A stretch of 28,273 nt of DNA from CAYWMD01 sp964458575 (GTDB lineage Bacteria > Verrucomicrobiota > Verrucomicrobiia > Limisphaerales > JADLHS01): NCBI GenBank assembly GCA_964458575.1, contig CAYWMD010000075.1, forward strand, positions 1 to 28,273, given 5' to 3'. The translations under genes were made by a program, and so were the position numbers. The notes beneath the pieces were generated by a model. The model was not told the DNA's origin and searched no databases. It worked only from the letters and a program-made list of their open reading frames with translations. Positions within the stretch are counted from its first letter, which is position 1; every line of letters starts with the position of its first letter. Shown one piece after another: positions 1 through 9,384 of this stretch.

Positions 1-149
1 TTTGTAACGCTGATGCTCGGTACATTATTTGGTAAAAGTTAAGTACAGGCTCTAGGGGAGAGGGGGGATCGTTCACCGATCAGGGAAACGCTTAAAGACT
101 CAGGTTGCCAAAAGCTCCGTCGCACAATTCGAGGCGTCCGATAACTGTT

Positions 150-183
150 CCCTCTCCCCGCGGGAGAGGGTCAGGGTGAGGGG
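150..183. repeat. Dispersed palindromic repeat with 9-bp hairpin
   Basis: A perfect 9-bp stem (150-158 pairing with 162-170, loop of three bases) is followed by a G-rich tail reading TCAGGGTGAGGGG. CCCTCTCCC...GGGAGAGGG followed by TCAGGGTGAGGG is, from memory, a very common interspersed element in several bacterial phyla; a genome search is needed to show copies here. It ends inside the likely N-terminus of the next gene, whose GTG start at 176 lies in the element. Confidence 0.6.
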
Positions 184-1198
184 ACCGGGACGCACAATCA
201 CGTGGATCGTAGTGCTCATGTCGCTTGCCGTGACTGTCATGACAGCTTCGTTGCACGCCGAAACAAATTCCGGGCCGACGTTACAATGGCGCCCACAGCG
301 AAACGGCAAGGACCTTCGGCTTCAGGACTTTTGTTTCTTCGAGTATCGAGGCAAAACCATCATCGCTTCGATGATGAAGGATTTCTGCAACGAGGGAATC
401 ACGCTGGCCCGATCGGATGATCTGATTTACTGGGATCATCTGGGCACGGCGCTCACCAACCGCACGGCTGAGGACAAAAGCATGGTTTGGGCGCCGCACG
501 TGGTGAAGGCCAAAGAAATTTACTACATGTTTTACACCGGCGTCACGACACCTGCGGCCGGAGGGTGGTGTCAGCGAATTCTGGTCGCCAGTTCCAAGAC
601 GCCGGATGATCCGAAAAGCTGGCAGCGCGCGACCAACGTGCAATTCATGGTTGGTGGCAAAGCGCAGAACTGGTTTCGACCCGACCATCCCGGCTCAGTC
701 TGGAGCGATCAGGCGTGGGCCGACTGCCGGGACCCGATGGTTTTTGAGAAGAGCGGCACGTGGCACATGTTTTACAGCGGACACGACCAGGGTCTCGGCA
801 TTTGCGGCGTGGCGACCGCGCCGGCGATTCTCGGTCCGTGGACGGATCGCGGCGCCGTGTTGCACGTTCCTGACGGAACGATTCCGGAATCCTGTTTCGT
901 CGTCGAGGACCCGGCCGGCGGTTACGTGGTGGTGTTCAATCACGCGGGCAAAGGCAGCGGCATCAAGGTCGCCCGCGGCAAGTCGCTTGTGCCGGTGGAG
1001 GGAAAACCGCCGTTTGCGAATATTGAAATTCTTCTGGATAGCACAAAGCCCGGCCTGAAAGGTTGGGCGCACGAATTCCTGCCGCGCAAGGACAAGTCCT
1101 GGTGGGCCGCGTATCTGACCGGCTATTTCATCACCTTTGAACCAGCAGGCTTTGTTAAAGAACCGCGTGGTTGGACCCTTGGACCGGTTTCGCCATAA
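176..1198 (+). CDS. Secreted GH43/GH32-like five-bladed beta-propeller protein
   Basis: The product has 340 residues and is probably exported: residues 1-28 have Arg at 2 and 6, a hydrophobic stretch from T9, and a likely cleavage site after LHA. The mature part resembles clan GH-F/GH-J five-bladed propellers (glycoside hydrolase families 43, 32, 68). It shows repeated blade strands such as VWAPHVV...YYMFYTG and TWHMFYSG, a CRDPMVF segment like the conserved RDP motif of these families, and LGPWTDRG. A role in cutting or binding plant or algal polysaccharide is inferred from the fold; no substrate can be named. The GTG at 176 lies in the upstream repeat. An ATG at 218 is the alternative, but it removes the charged signal-peptide n-region, so 176 is preferred. 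An AG-rich stretch (162-170) could act as a ribosome-binding site. A second secreted carbohydrate-type gene follows 143 bp downstream on the same strand. Confidence 0.72.
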   Translation: MRGPGRTITWIVVLMSLAVTVMTASLHAETNSGPTLQWRPQRNGKDLRLQDFCFFEYRGKTIIASMMKDFCNEGITLARSDDLIYWDHLGTALTNRTAEDKSMVWAPHVVKAKEIYYMFYTGVTTPAAGGWCQRILVASSKTPDDPKSWQRATNVQFMVGGKAQNWFRPDHPGSVWSDQAWADCRDPMVFEKSGTWHMFYSGHDQGLGICGVATAPAILGPWTDRGAVLHVPDGTIPESCFVVEDPAGGYVVVFNHAGKGSGIKVARGKSLVPVEGKPPFANIEILLDSTKPGLKGWAHEFLPRKDKSWWAAYLTGYFITFEPAGFVKEPRGWTLGPVSP

Positions 1199-1341
1199 GG
1201 AAACGGCTCGCGTTGACAGGTCAGTTTGGCTGCGGCCTTGTTATGCCCGATGTGAAGCAGGCCAACGCCATTTCTGTGGCGGAGATGAATTTGATCGGTT
1301 GCGATTTCGTCACGCACGGTGTTGTCAGAAACTCGTAAATC

Positions 1342-3399
1342 ATGATTCGATTCAAAACTGCCTCCCAGTGGGTGCGGATTACCGTTCTCGGGTTGTGCGT
1401 TGTTTTTCAAGCACGCTCGCACGCGGATTCTTTGGAAGTGGTTGCCGGTGCTTTCCGCGCCGACGTGCCGTTCCCGCAATTCCTTCACCTCTGGTCGGAA
1501 GGCTGGGCGCTCAAGGGCAAAGACGGCGAGCCGCTGCAATACGCCAGCACCAATATGCCCCTCGGCGCGTATGTCCACCTCTACCTCCGCAATCGCACGG
1601 CCGAACGCGTTTCCGTCCACGATGTGAAATTTGCAGGCGTCAGTCTGACGAACGCCATAGCGTTTGGTCCGGAGGAAACAGCCGGTTTGCATCCCGCCAG
1701 CGTCCATTTTTCCACGCTTCCGAAAACGGATGTCGAGCGTTTGATCGCCGCCGGTGAACCCGTCTGGTGGAAGATCGAACCGGCGTCAATTCCGCCGGGA
1801 GGCTTTGCCGAGGTCACACTCCGCCTGCGACGTTCCACACCCAACGCGATTGCCTTGGACGTGGTCGGCGACAAGGCCGGTTGCGGGGCGAAGGTGTCCG
1901 CCACGGTATCACCAGGTTTTGCCGGCATCAGCTTCAGTCCGTCGCTCGATAGCGTTTACGGTTACGTTCAACGCGCAACGCGACCCGGTGTTGCTCCGGT
2001 CAAAGTGCTGCTGGACGGTCGCGACATCACGGCGGGCACGACTTGCGCGGCTGATTCCGCCGTCAACCTCCAACCTCTCACAATTCGCCTGGAACAACCA
2101 CTGACCGCCGGTTCGTTCCACTGCCTGCAAGCGGTCTATGCTGACGGCTCAACTGCCATCGCCGGCTTTCGGGCCTGGGGTGATGAGTTGGTTTATGGCA
2201 TGTGGGGTTACATCAAGTATGGCAAGACCGCGCAGGAGATGGTGGATTATTTTCTGGGCGACCTGAAACGGCACAACATCAACGCCGTCATGCAATCGTA
2301 CCCGGCCGAAGTGGGTGATTTTCTTTCGGGAAAAACCGGCGTGAAGAATGCGCGCGCGACCGGCATCCGGGCGATGCGGAACTGGCCGGGCCCGGCGTTG
2401 AACCCCGTCTATTACTTCCTGACGGACGAACCCGACGCCCACGATTTTTCCGTGACTCAGCTTGAACCCCGGCAGCGGCTCGGGACGCTCGCGCAGGATT
2501 TGGTGCGGCGCAGTCAACAGATTCGCAAGCGCGATCCGGCGCCGCCGCATTTGTTGAACCTGGATAACACGTTTAAGCCCGAAAACTGGTACATGTATGC
2601 GCAACTGGCCGATGTCTGTTGCGCCGACCCCTACTATCAGGAGCAGCAGCGCATCGTGTGGAACGACCGGCCGGCGTGGGCCGCCTCATTCATCAAACCG
2701 CTTTACGTGCTGGGAGCGGCGACGATTTGCAATTCCGCCTGCGCCCCCAAGCCGCTTCACATCATCCTGAACTCGGTGCGGCATGACACCAAGGGCGGCC
2801 CGTTCCGCTTTGCTACGCCGCCGGAAAAAACGGTCGAACTCTTTTACGCGCTGGGTGCTGGCGCGAAAAGTTTCTCCTACTGGTGGTACACGCCTTACGG
2901 TGAGTTTTACGGCTGCGGTGGTTCGGACAAGGAGGCCGTCACCCTTTGGCGGCAGATCGGGTTGCTCGGAGCGCAGGTGCGCACGGCGGGACCACTCATC
3001 ACGCGAAGTTGCCCGGTCGATGTACCGGTCAAGGCAACCGCGAAACTCTGGACGCGAACACTGCTGGCCGGCACCGACTCACTGGTGTTGCTCGCGGTGA
3101 ACGACAATATCGCCAACGATCGTATGGGTACGGTGGTCGTGCCATTGCCAAAAGCCACGGTGACGCTGACTCCGCCGTCCTGGCTCAAGGCGGCCGATGT
3201 TTTTGAAATCGCACCCGAAGGCCTGCGGGATGTGGTTTGGCGACGGGAAGACGACAAACTCGCGTTGGAACTGGGCCGGCTCGAAGTAGCCAGGATGGTC
3301 GTGGTCACATCAGATGAATCCGTGCGCGAATCGTTGGATGAAATCCACCGCGGGCAATTCGCCGGGCACGTCGAAGAACTGCTGGCCATCAAGCCGTAG
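1342..3399 (+). CDS. Secreted glycoside-hydrolase-like protein, unassigned family
   Basis: The product has 685 residues. Residues 1-29 form a signal peptide (basic MIRFK start, hydrophobic VRITVLGLCVVF, cleavage near SHA). Residues 30-280 look like beta-sandwich material, with no catalytic motif seen. From about residue 290 the protein reads like a TIM-barrel hydrolase: YGMWGYIKYGKT, then a strand VYYFLTDEPDAHDF with acidic residues D362, E363 and D365 where a retaining hydrolase would keep its acid/base, then FSYWWYTPYGEFYGCG, rich in aromatic residues suited to sugar binding. A beta-sandwich tail covers roughly 570-685. The layout is reminiscent of GH123/DUF4091-type proteins, but I cannot assign a family. 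It lies downstream of the propeller gene and convergent with the HupE-like gene, whose stop is only 15 bp away. Export and hydrolase-like fold are fairly well supported; enzymatic activity is an inference. Confidence 0.65.
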   Translation: MIRFKTASQWVRITVLGLCVVFQARSHADSLEVVAGAFRADVPFPQFLHLWSEGWALKGKDGEPLQYASTNMPLGAYVHLYLRNRTAERVSVHDVKFAGVSLTNAIAFGPEETAGLHPASVHFSTLPKTDVERLIAAGEPVWWKIEPASIPPGGFAEVTLRLRRSTPNAIALDVVGDKAGCGAKVSATVSPGFAGISFSPSLDSVYGYVQRATRPGVAPVKVLLDGRDITAGTTCAADSAVNLQPLTIRLEQPLTAGSFHCLQAVYADGSTAIAGFRAWGDELVYGMWGYIKYGKTAQEMVDYFLGDLKRHNINAVMQSYPAEVGDFLSGKTGVKNARATGIRAMRNWPGPALNPVYYFLTDEPDAHDFSVTQLEPRQRLGTLAQDLVRRSQQIRKRDPAPPHLLNLDNTFKPENWYMYAQLADVCCADPYYQEQQRIVWNDRPAWAASFIKPLYVLGAATICNSACAPKPLHIILNSVRHDTKGGPFRFATPPEKTVELFYALGAGAKSFSYWWYTPYGEFYGCGGSDKEAVTLWRQIGLLGAQVRTAGPLITRSCPVDVPVKATAKLWTRTLLAGTDSLVLLAVNDNIANDRMGTVVVPLPKATVTLTPPSWLKAADVFEIAPEGLRDVVWRREDDKLALELGRLEVARMVVVTSDESVRESLDEIHRGQFAGHVEELLAIKP

Positions 3400-3414
3400 G
3401 AGGCGTGAACACTC

Positions 3415-4518
3415 TCACATTGGCATAAACCTCAATCCGAACACCCGCTCCACAAACCACGCCGAGCCGAAAAGGAAAATGATCACCGACAACCCGATGC
3501 GAAAGCGCGCTGACCAGGGTTGCTGGTTGATCCACCACAACAACGGCCAGAGCGCGCCCACGATCACAATTTGTCCGACCTCGACGCCCACGTTGAAGGC
3601 CAGAAGCGATCGTGCGAGTCCCTTGGACGGGAGGCCTAGTTCCCGCAGCACACTCGCGAAGCCGAAACCGTGCACGAGGCCGAATCCGAACGTGAGCAGC
3701 CAGCGATGCCGCGTGCTGGTCACCCACAAATTCTCCGCCGCGACATACATGATCGTCAGGGCGATCCCGATTTCGACGAGCTGCCGGGGCAGGCTCACGA
3801 TCTGCATCACGGCCAGGGCCAGCGTCAACGTGTGCGCCACGGTGAAGGCGGTGATGATTTTCACCAGGTCCATGAAGCGTTTCACGAACAACAGCGCGAG
3901 CAGAAAGGCCAGGTGGTCATATCCAAAAAAGATGTGCTTCACGCCGAGCTTAAAATACTGGGCGATCTGCACGCTGACGGGCGTGCGGTAACCGGTGTCG
4001 TAGAGATAATCCGGCTCGAAGCGCGTGAAGATGACTTCATCCTCCTGCCCGTCCCATTCGAACACTCCCAGCACCGTGTGCGTGGAACCAAATTGATCGA
4101 AGAAGTCGAAAGTCAATGACACGTCTTCCGGCGCCGAGAGCACGGGATTGCGGAAAATGAAACTCAACAGCCGCAGATGATATTCGCTTTCCGGGATCGC
4201 CGAACCGGCGTCCCCGGGCCAGACGGGGGGAAAGTCTTCGGCGAACGGAGCGTCCCGCTCATTCAAACCGATCAGAATGTGTTTCCGCAGGAACTGGTGG
4301 ATGGCGGGCGTTGCCGCCTCGAGTTCGGCGCGTGATGCTTGATGATCGCCGTTGGCATCGAGTGGGGTGATGCGCAGCAGCGTGGTGATGTCGTACGAAA
4401 ACTTAAACTCCACTGCCTGCGCCGTGATAACCACGCGCGCGTAGCTCGTGTCCAGGTTGTGGGCAAAGGCGCGCCCCGTCATCACGGTCAGCACAATTAC
4501 CATGAACAGACGGAGCAT
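3415..4518 (-). CDS. HupE/UreJ_2-family membrane protein with periplasmic EF-hand-like loop
   Basis: The product has 367 residues. The open frame extends upstream to 4860, but ATG 4518 is chosen because it begins a signal peptide (MLRLFMVIVLTVMTGRAFA, cleavage before H20) and is preceded by a purine-rich GGGGAGGAGAGG stretch. Residues 20-185 are a periplasmic beta-rich domain. Residues 54-65 (D54, N56, D58, Q60, S62, E65) match EF-hand calcium-loop spacing. Residues 195-367 are the HupE/UreJ-like membrane domain with several helices and the family's His-rich motifs: FGYDHLAFLL, FTVAHTLTL, GLVHGFGFA and FNVGVEVGQ. Classical HupE/UreJ proteins are linked to nickel or other metal transport; this larger version has no hydrogenase or urease neighbours, so its substrate is unknown. 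It is convergent with the gene ending at 3399. A fragment of another gene lies just upstream on the same strand. Confidence 0.85.
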   Translation of the reverse strand: MLRLFMVIVLTVMTGRAFAHNLDTSYARVVITAQAVEFKFSYDITTLLRITPLDANGDHQASRAELEAATPAIHQFLRKHILIGLNERDAPFAEDFPPVWPGDAGSAIPESEYHLRLLSFIFRNPVLSAPEDVSLTFDFFDQFGSTHTVLGVFEWDGQEDEVIFTRFEPDYLYDTGYRTPVSVQIAQYFKLGVKHIFFGYDHLAFLLALLFVKRFMDLVKIITAFTVAHTLTLALAVMQIVSLPRQLVEIGIALTIMYVAAENLWVTSTRHRWLLTFGFGLVHGFGFASVLRELGLPSKGLARSLLAFNVGVEVGQIVIVGALWPLLWWINQQPWSARFRIGLSVIIFLFGSAWFVERVFGLRFMPM

Positions 4519-4613
4519 TGCCGCTGTTCCTCTCCTCCCCGGTGTCGTCCTTGTCCTCGCAACCATCAACTTAACCGAGGACGCGAACGGGGATGCGGAC
4601 AAGGAAGAACAAT

Positions 4614-4721
4614 TCACTTCGCCGCCTCGTAATTCATCCACATCGGCGAAGCCCAGACGAGTTCGCCGTCCACCTGTTCGCCGCGCGCGTAATAGTAACT
4701 CGTCGTGCAACGCGATGGACG
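4614..4721 (-). pseudogene. 3' remnant of a lost gene (36 codons)
   Basis: On the - strand, in a frame different from the long open frame there, 35 codons and a TGA encode a protein-like end: SYYYARGEQVDGELVWASP followed by MWMNYEAAK and stop. The frame is closed upstream by TAG at 4722-4724 and has no start codon, so it cannot be an intact gene. The Y-Y-x-R-x-x-Q-x-D-G-E-x-x-W-x-S-P-x-W pattern is, from memory, like the C-terminal strand pair of exported PHP/DUF3604 or calcineurin-like proteins in this phylum; that family link is an inference. The most likely explanation is a deletion that removed all but the 3' end of a gene once upstream of the HupE-like gene. The rest of 4519-4816 holds no gene that I can see and probably contains promoters for the two divergent neighbours. 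Confidence 0.5.
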
Positions 4722-4816
4722 CTACCAGCAGCGCAATCGTTACGGAAGAATATAAGCGGTTCGTGCAGTCCCCGGCTTGTTTTCCCGGGCAAGCTTGATA
4801 TCTTGGCACGTCAGCC

Positions 4817-7800
4817 ATGTTGACTGTGCCTATGGAAAAACTGAAGCACCGCCTCGCCACGGGCGTCGGTTGTCTCGTGTTGATCCAGACGCCGTTCGCC
4901 GTGGCGGCGGAGGCGATCAGCTACAATCGCGATGTCCGCCCGATTCTCTCGGACAATTGCTTCTATTGCCACGGGCCGGACGAGAACAAGCGCAAGGGAA
5001 AGTTCCGACTGGACGTGCGGGACGACGCGGTCGCCAAGCAGGCCATCGTGCCCGGGCAGCCGGAGGCGAGCGAATTGATCGCGCGGATCCGGGCCGCGGA
5101 CGAGGACGAGGTGATGCCGCCGTCCGACACGCACAAGCAACTCACCCCGGCGCAGAAGGATTTGCTGCGGGATTGGATTGCGGCGGGAGCGAAATACGAA
5201 AAGCACTGGGCCTATGTGCCGCCCGCCAAGCCCGCGGTCCCGCCCGGGGAAAACGGCATTGATTTTCTGGTTGAGCAACGACTGCGCGAATTGGGACTCA
5301 CGCCGGTGGCGCCGGCGGATCGCCGCACGCTGGCGCGCCGACTTTACTTTGACCTCATCGGTTTGCCGCCGAAGCCGGAGGAGGTGGCGGCCTTCGAGCA
5401 GGACCGGTCAGCCAATGCGGTTGCCCGGCTCGTGGAAAAGCTGCTGGCGATGCCGCAGTTCGGCGAGCGCATGGCGATGGGTTGGCTCGACGTGGTGCGG
5501 TTCGCCGATACGATCGGCTATCATTCCGACAATCCGCGCAACATCTGGCCCTATCGCGACTATGTGATCCGGGCCTTCAACAACAACAAGTCCTTTGACC
5601 AGTTCACGTGTGAACAGCTTGCCGGCGACCTGCTGCCCGATGCCACGCAGGAACAAAAGATCGGTTCCGCCTACAATCGGCTGCTGCTCTCGACCGAAGA
5701 AGGCGGCGCGCAACCCAAGGATTACGAAGCGCGCATGTTGACGGACCGTGTTCGCGATCTGAGTGCCGTGTGGCTTGGACAGACCATCGGCTGCGCCCAA
5801 TGCCACGACCACAAATTTGATCCGATCAAACAACGCGATTTCTATGCGTTGGGCGCGTTCTTCGCCGACCTGAAGGAGCCCATCATCGGCGCGCGCGAGC
5901 CAGGGATGTTGGTGACCAATGACAAGCAGGCGACCGAACTGGCGCGGCTCGAAGCGAATCTCACCCGTGCGCAAGCGGAATACGACGCGCCGCATCCCGA
6001 ATGGGCGGAAGCGTACGCGGCCTGGCAAAGAGCGCAGGGGGAGGCCATTGTGCAGGAACGCCGCTGGTCGGCGTTGACGCCCGTGACGGCGGAGTCCGCC
6101 GCCGGCAGCAAACTCAAGATTGAGAAGGACCGCTCCGTGCTGGCCAAGGGCAAGAAACCGGACACAGACACCTACACCGTGACTTTCACCAACGGCGTGA
6201 CCGGCGCGGTGGCGTTGCGCCTCGAGGCCCTGCCGCACGATTCGCTGCCCGCCAAGGGACCGGGCCGCGCGGACAACGGCAATTTCGTTTTGACCGAGGT
6301 AACAGCGCGGATTCAGCGCGCCGGCCAGGAATCCAACCCGGTTTCGTTCCAATCGGCGCGCGCTGATGTCGAACAGGCCGGCGACGGCGCGGCGAACGGT
6401 TCCGCGACCTACAGCGCCGCTTCCACAATTGACGGCGATGAGAAGAGCGGATTGGGCTGGGCCATTTTGCCCGGGGCCGGCCAGCGGCATCAGCTCGTGC
6501 TTGCCCTGGCGGCGCCGCTCACGTTGCCACCCGGTGAGGCGCTGGCCCTGGAACTCAAGTTGAACCGCGCCGGCCATCTGCTGGGGCATTTTCGTGTCGG
6601 GGTCACCACCAATGCCGCAGGCGTTCGCGCAACAACGCCTTTTCCACCGCCCAAGGAAATTGCCGACGTGCTGCTGATGGATGCCGACCAGCGCGACACC
6701 ACGCAGAAGCAAAAGCTTTTTGATCACTTCAAGAGCGTCGCGCCGGAAGCGGCCGGTCCGCGCGACCAGCTGGCCACCGCGCGCAAGGCCAAGGTTGAGT
6801 TTGAAGCCACGATTCCGCGCTGTCTGGTTTCCGTTTCCGCGAGCGAGCCGCGCACGGTGCGGCTGCTGCCGCGGGGAAATTTCCTGATTGAAACCGGCGA
6901 AATCCTGCAGCCGGCCCTGCCGCCCTACCTCGCGTCGCCGGAGCAAAAAGCCGGGGACCGCCGGTTGAATCGGCTCGACCTCGCGAACTGGCTCGTGGCG
7001 CGGGAGAATCCGCTGACCGCGCGGGTCGTCATCAACCGGTTCTGGAAGCAATTCTTCGGTGTGGGATTGTCAAAAGTGATTGATGACCTGGGCGCGCAGG
7101 GCGAACTGCCGCCCAACCAGCCGTTGCTCGACTGGCTGGCTTGTGAATTCATGGACAGCGGCTGGGATGTGAAGCACATGATTCGCCTGATGGTCAACAG
7201 CGAGGCCTACCAGCGCACTTCCGTGCCTTCAAAGGAGCTGCGCGCTCGCGACCCGTTCAACCGGGAACTCGCGGCGCAAAACCGCTGGCGGCTCGATGCC
7301 GAATTGGTGCGCGACAACGCACTGGCGGTTTCGGGATTGCTGCTGGAGCAACTGGGCGGTCCGAGCGTGAAGCCTTATCAGCCTGACAACTACTGGGAGA
7401 ACCTGAACTTTCCGCCGCGCACCTACGAGGTCACCACGGGGCCGGGCCAGTACCGTCGCGGGCTTTACGTGTGGTGGCAGCGCTCGTACCTGCACCCCAG
7501 CCTGCTGGCGTTTGACGCGCCGTCGCGGGAGGAGTGCGCCGCGGAACGCAACCGCTCGAACATACCCCAGCAGGCGCTCGTGCTGTTGAACGACCCCACT
7601 TACGTCGAAGCTTCGCGCGCCCTGGCCGCCCGCATTTTGCAGGAAGGCGGTCGGGACACGAAGACGCGGCTCATCTGGGCGTGGCGTCAGGTTTTGGATC
7701 GCGCGCCACGCGCGGATGAAGTCGAAACCCTCGAGCCGTTGTTTGCCGGGCGGCTCGAGGAATTTCGCGCCGACCCGACGGCGGCCGAGGCGCTGCTCAA

Positions 7801-7909
7801 GATCGGCAAGGCGCCGTTGCCGCCGGACCTCGACCCCGCCGAACTCGCGGCCTGGACCAGCATTGCCCGCGTCATTCTGAACCTGCACGAAACCATCACG
7901 CGCTCCTGA
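4817..7909 (+). CDS. PSCyt1-DUF1549-DUF1553 protein (cytochrome c-like, exported)
   Basis: The product has 1030 residues and a signal peptide ending near AVAAEA (about residue 32). Domains in order: a planctomycete-type cytochrome c segment with a CxxCH haem motif (C48, C51, H52, in NCFYCHGPDENKRKGKFRLD); DUF1549 at about 85-290 (RRLYFDLIGLPPKPEE, WLDVVRFADT, DQFTCEQLAGDLLP); a second CxxCH (C326, C329, H330, in GCAQCHDHKFDP); a central region, about 430-630, of possible carbohydrate-binding or beta-sandwich type; and DUF1553 at about 710-1000 (NRLDLANWLVARENPLTARV, VINRFWKQFFGVGLS, LMVNSEAYQRTS). Such proteins are thought to be redox or degradation factors in Planctomycetes and Verrucomicrobia; the reaction is not established. 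DUF1501 starts 6 bp after the stop, the usual operon partner. ATG 4832 is an alternative start; neither start has a clear ribosome-binding site. Confidence 0.92.
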   Translation: MLTVPMEKLKHRLATGVGCLVLIQTPFAVAAEAISYNRDVRPILSDNCFYCHGPDENKRKGKFRLDVRDDAVAKQAIVPGQPEASELIARIRAADEDEVMPPSDTHKQLTPAQKDLLRDWIAAGAKYEKHWAYVPPAKPAVPPGENGIDFLVEQRLRELGLTPVAPADRRTLARRLYFDLIGLPPKPEEVAAFEQDRSANAVARLVEKLLAMPQFGERMAMGWLDVVRFADTIGYHSDNPRNIWPYRDYVIRAFNNNKSFDQFTCEQLAGDLLPDATQEQKIGSAYNRLLLSTEEGGAQPKDYEARMLTDRVRDLSAVWLGQTIGCAQCHDHKFDPIKQRDFYALGAFFADLKEPIIGAREPGMLVTNDKQATELARLEANLTRAQAEYDAPHPEWAEAYAAWQRAQGEAIVQERRWSALTPVTAESAAGSKLKIEKDRSVLAKGKKPDTDTYTVTFTNGVTGAVALRLEALPHDSLPAKGPGRADNGNFVLTEVTARIQRAGQESNPVSFQSARADVEQAGDGAANGSATYSAASTIDGDEKSGLGWAILPGAGQRHQLVLALAAPLTLPPGEALALELKLNRAGHLLGHFRVGVTTNAAGVRATTPFPPPKEIADVLLMDADQRDTTQKQKLFDHFKSVAPEAAGPRDQLATARKAKVEFEATIPRCLVSVSASEPRTVRLLPRGNFLIETGEILQPALPPYLASPEQKAGDRRLNRLDLANWLVARENPLTARVVINRFWKQFFGVGLSKVIDDLGAQGELPPNQPLLDWLACEFMDSGWDVKHMIRLMVNSEAYQRTSVPSKELRARDPFNRELAAQNRWRLDAELVRDNALAVSGLLLEQLGGPSVKPYQPDNYWENLNFPPRTYEVTTGPGQYRRGLYVWWQRSYLHPSLLAFDAPSREECAAERNRSNIPQQALVLLNDPTYVEASRALAARILQEGGRDTKTRLIWAWRQVLDRAPRADEVETLEPLFAGRLEEFRADPTAAEALLKIGKAPLPPDLDPAELAAWTSIARVILNLHETITRS

Positions 7910-7915
7910 CTGGTC

Positions 7916-9370
<1,455 letters not shown>

Positions 9371-9384
9371 GCAACGGCACTGTA

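Noticed and set aside
1199..1341. TTGACA-like box at about 1213 and a 31-codon frame starting near 1243 between the first two genes
   Set aside because: The nearest -10-like sequence is about 20 bases away, which is too far, and the small frame has no supporting features. I see nothing else in this spacer.
4519..4860. Upstream extension of the HupE-like protein to 4860
   Set aside because: The extra residues look non-coding, contain the remnant of another gene in a different frame, and would bury a clear signal peptide that has its own ribosome-binding site.
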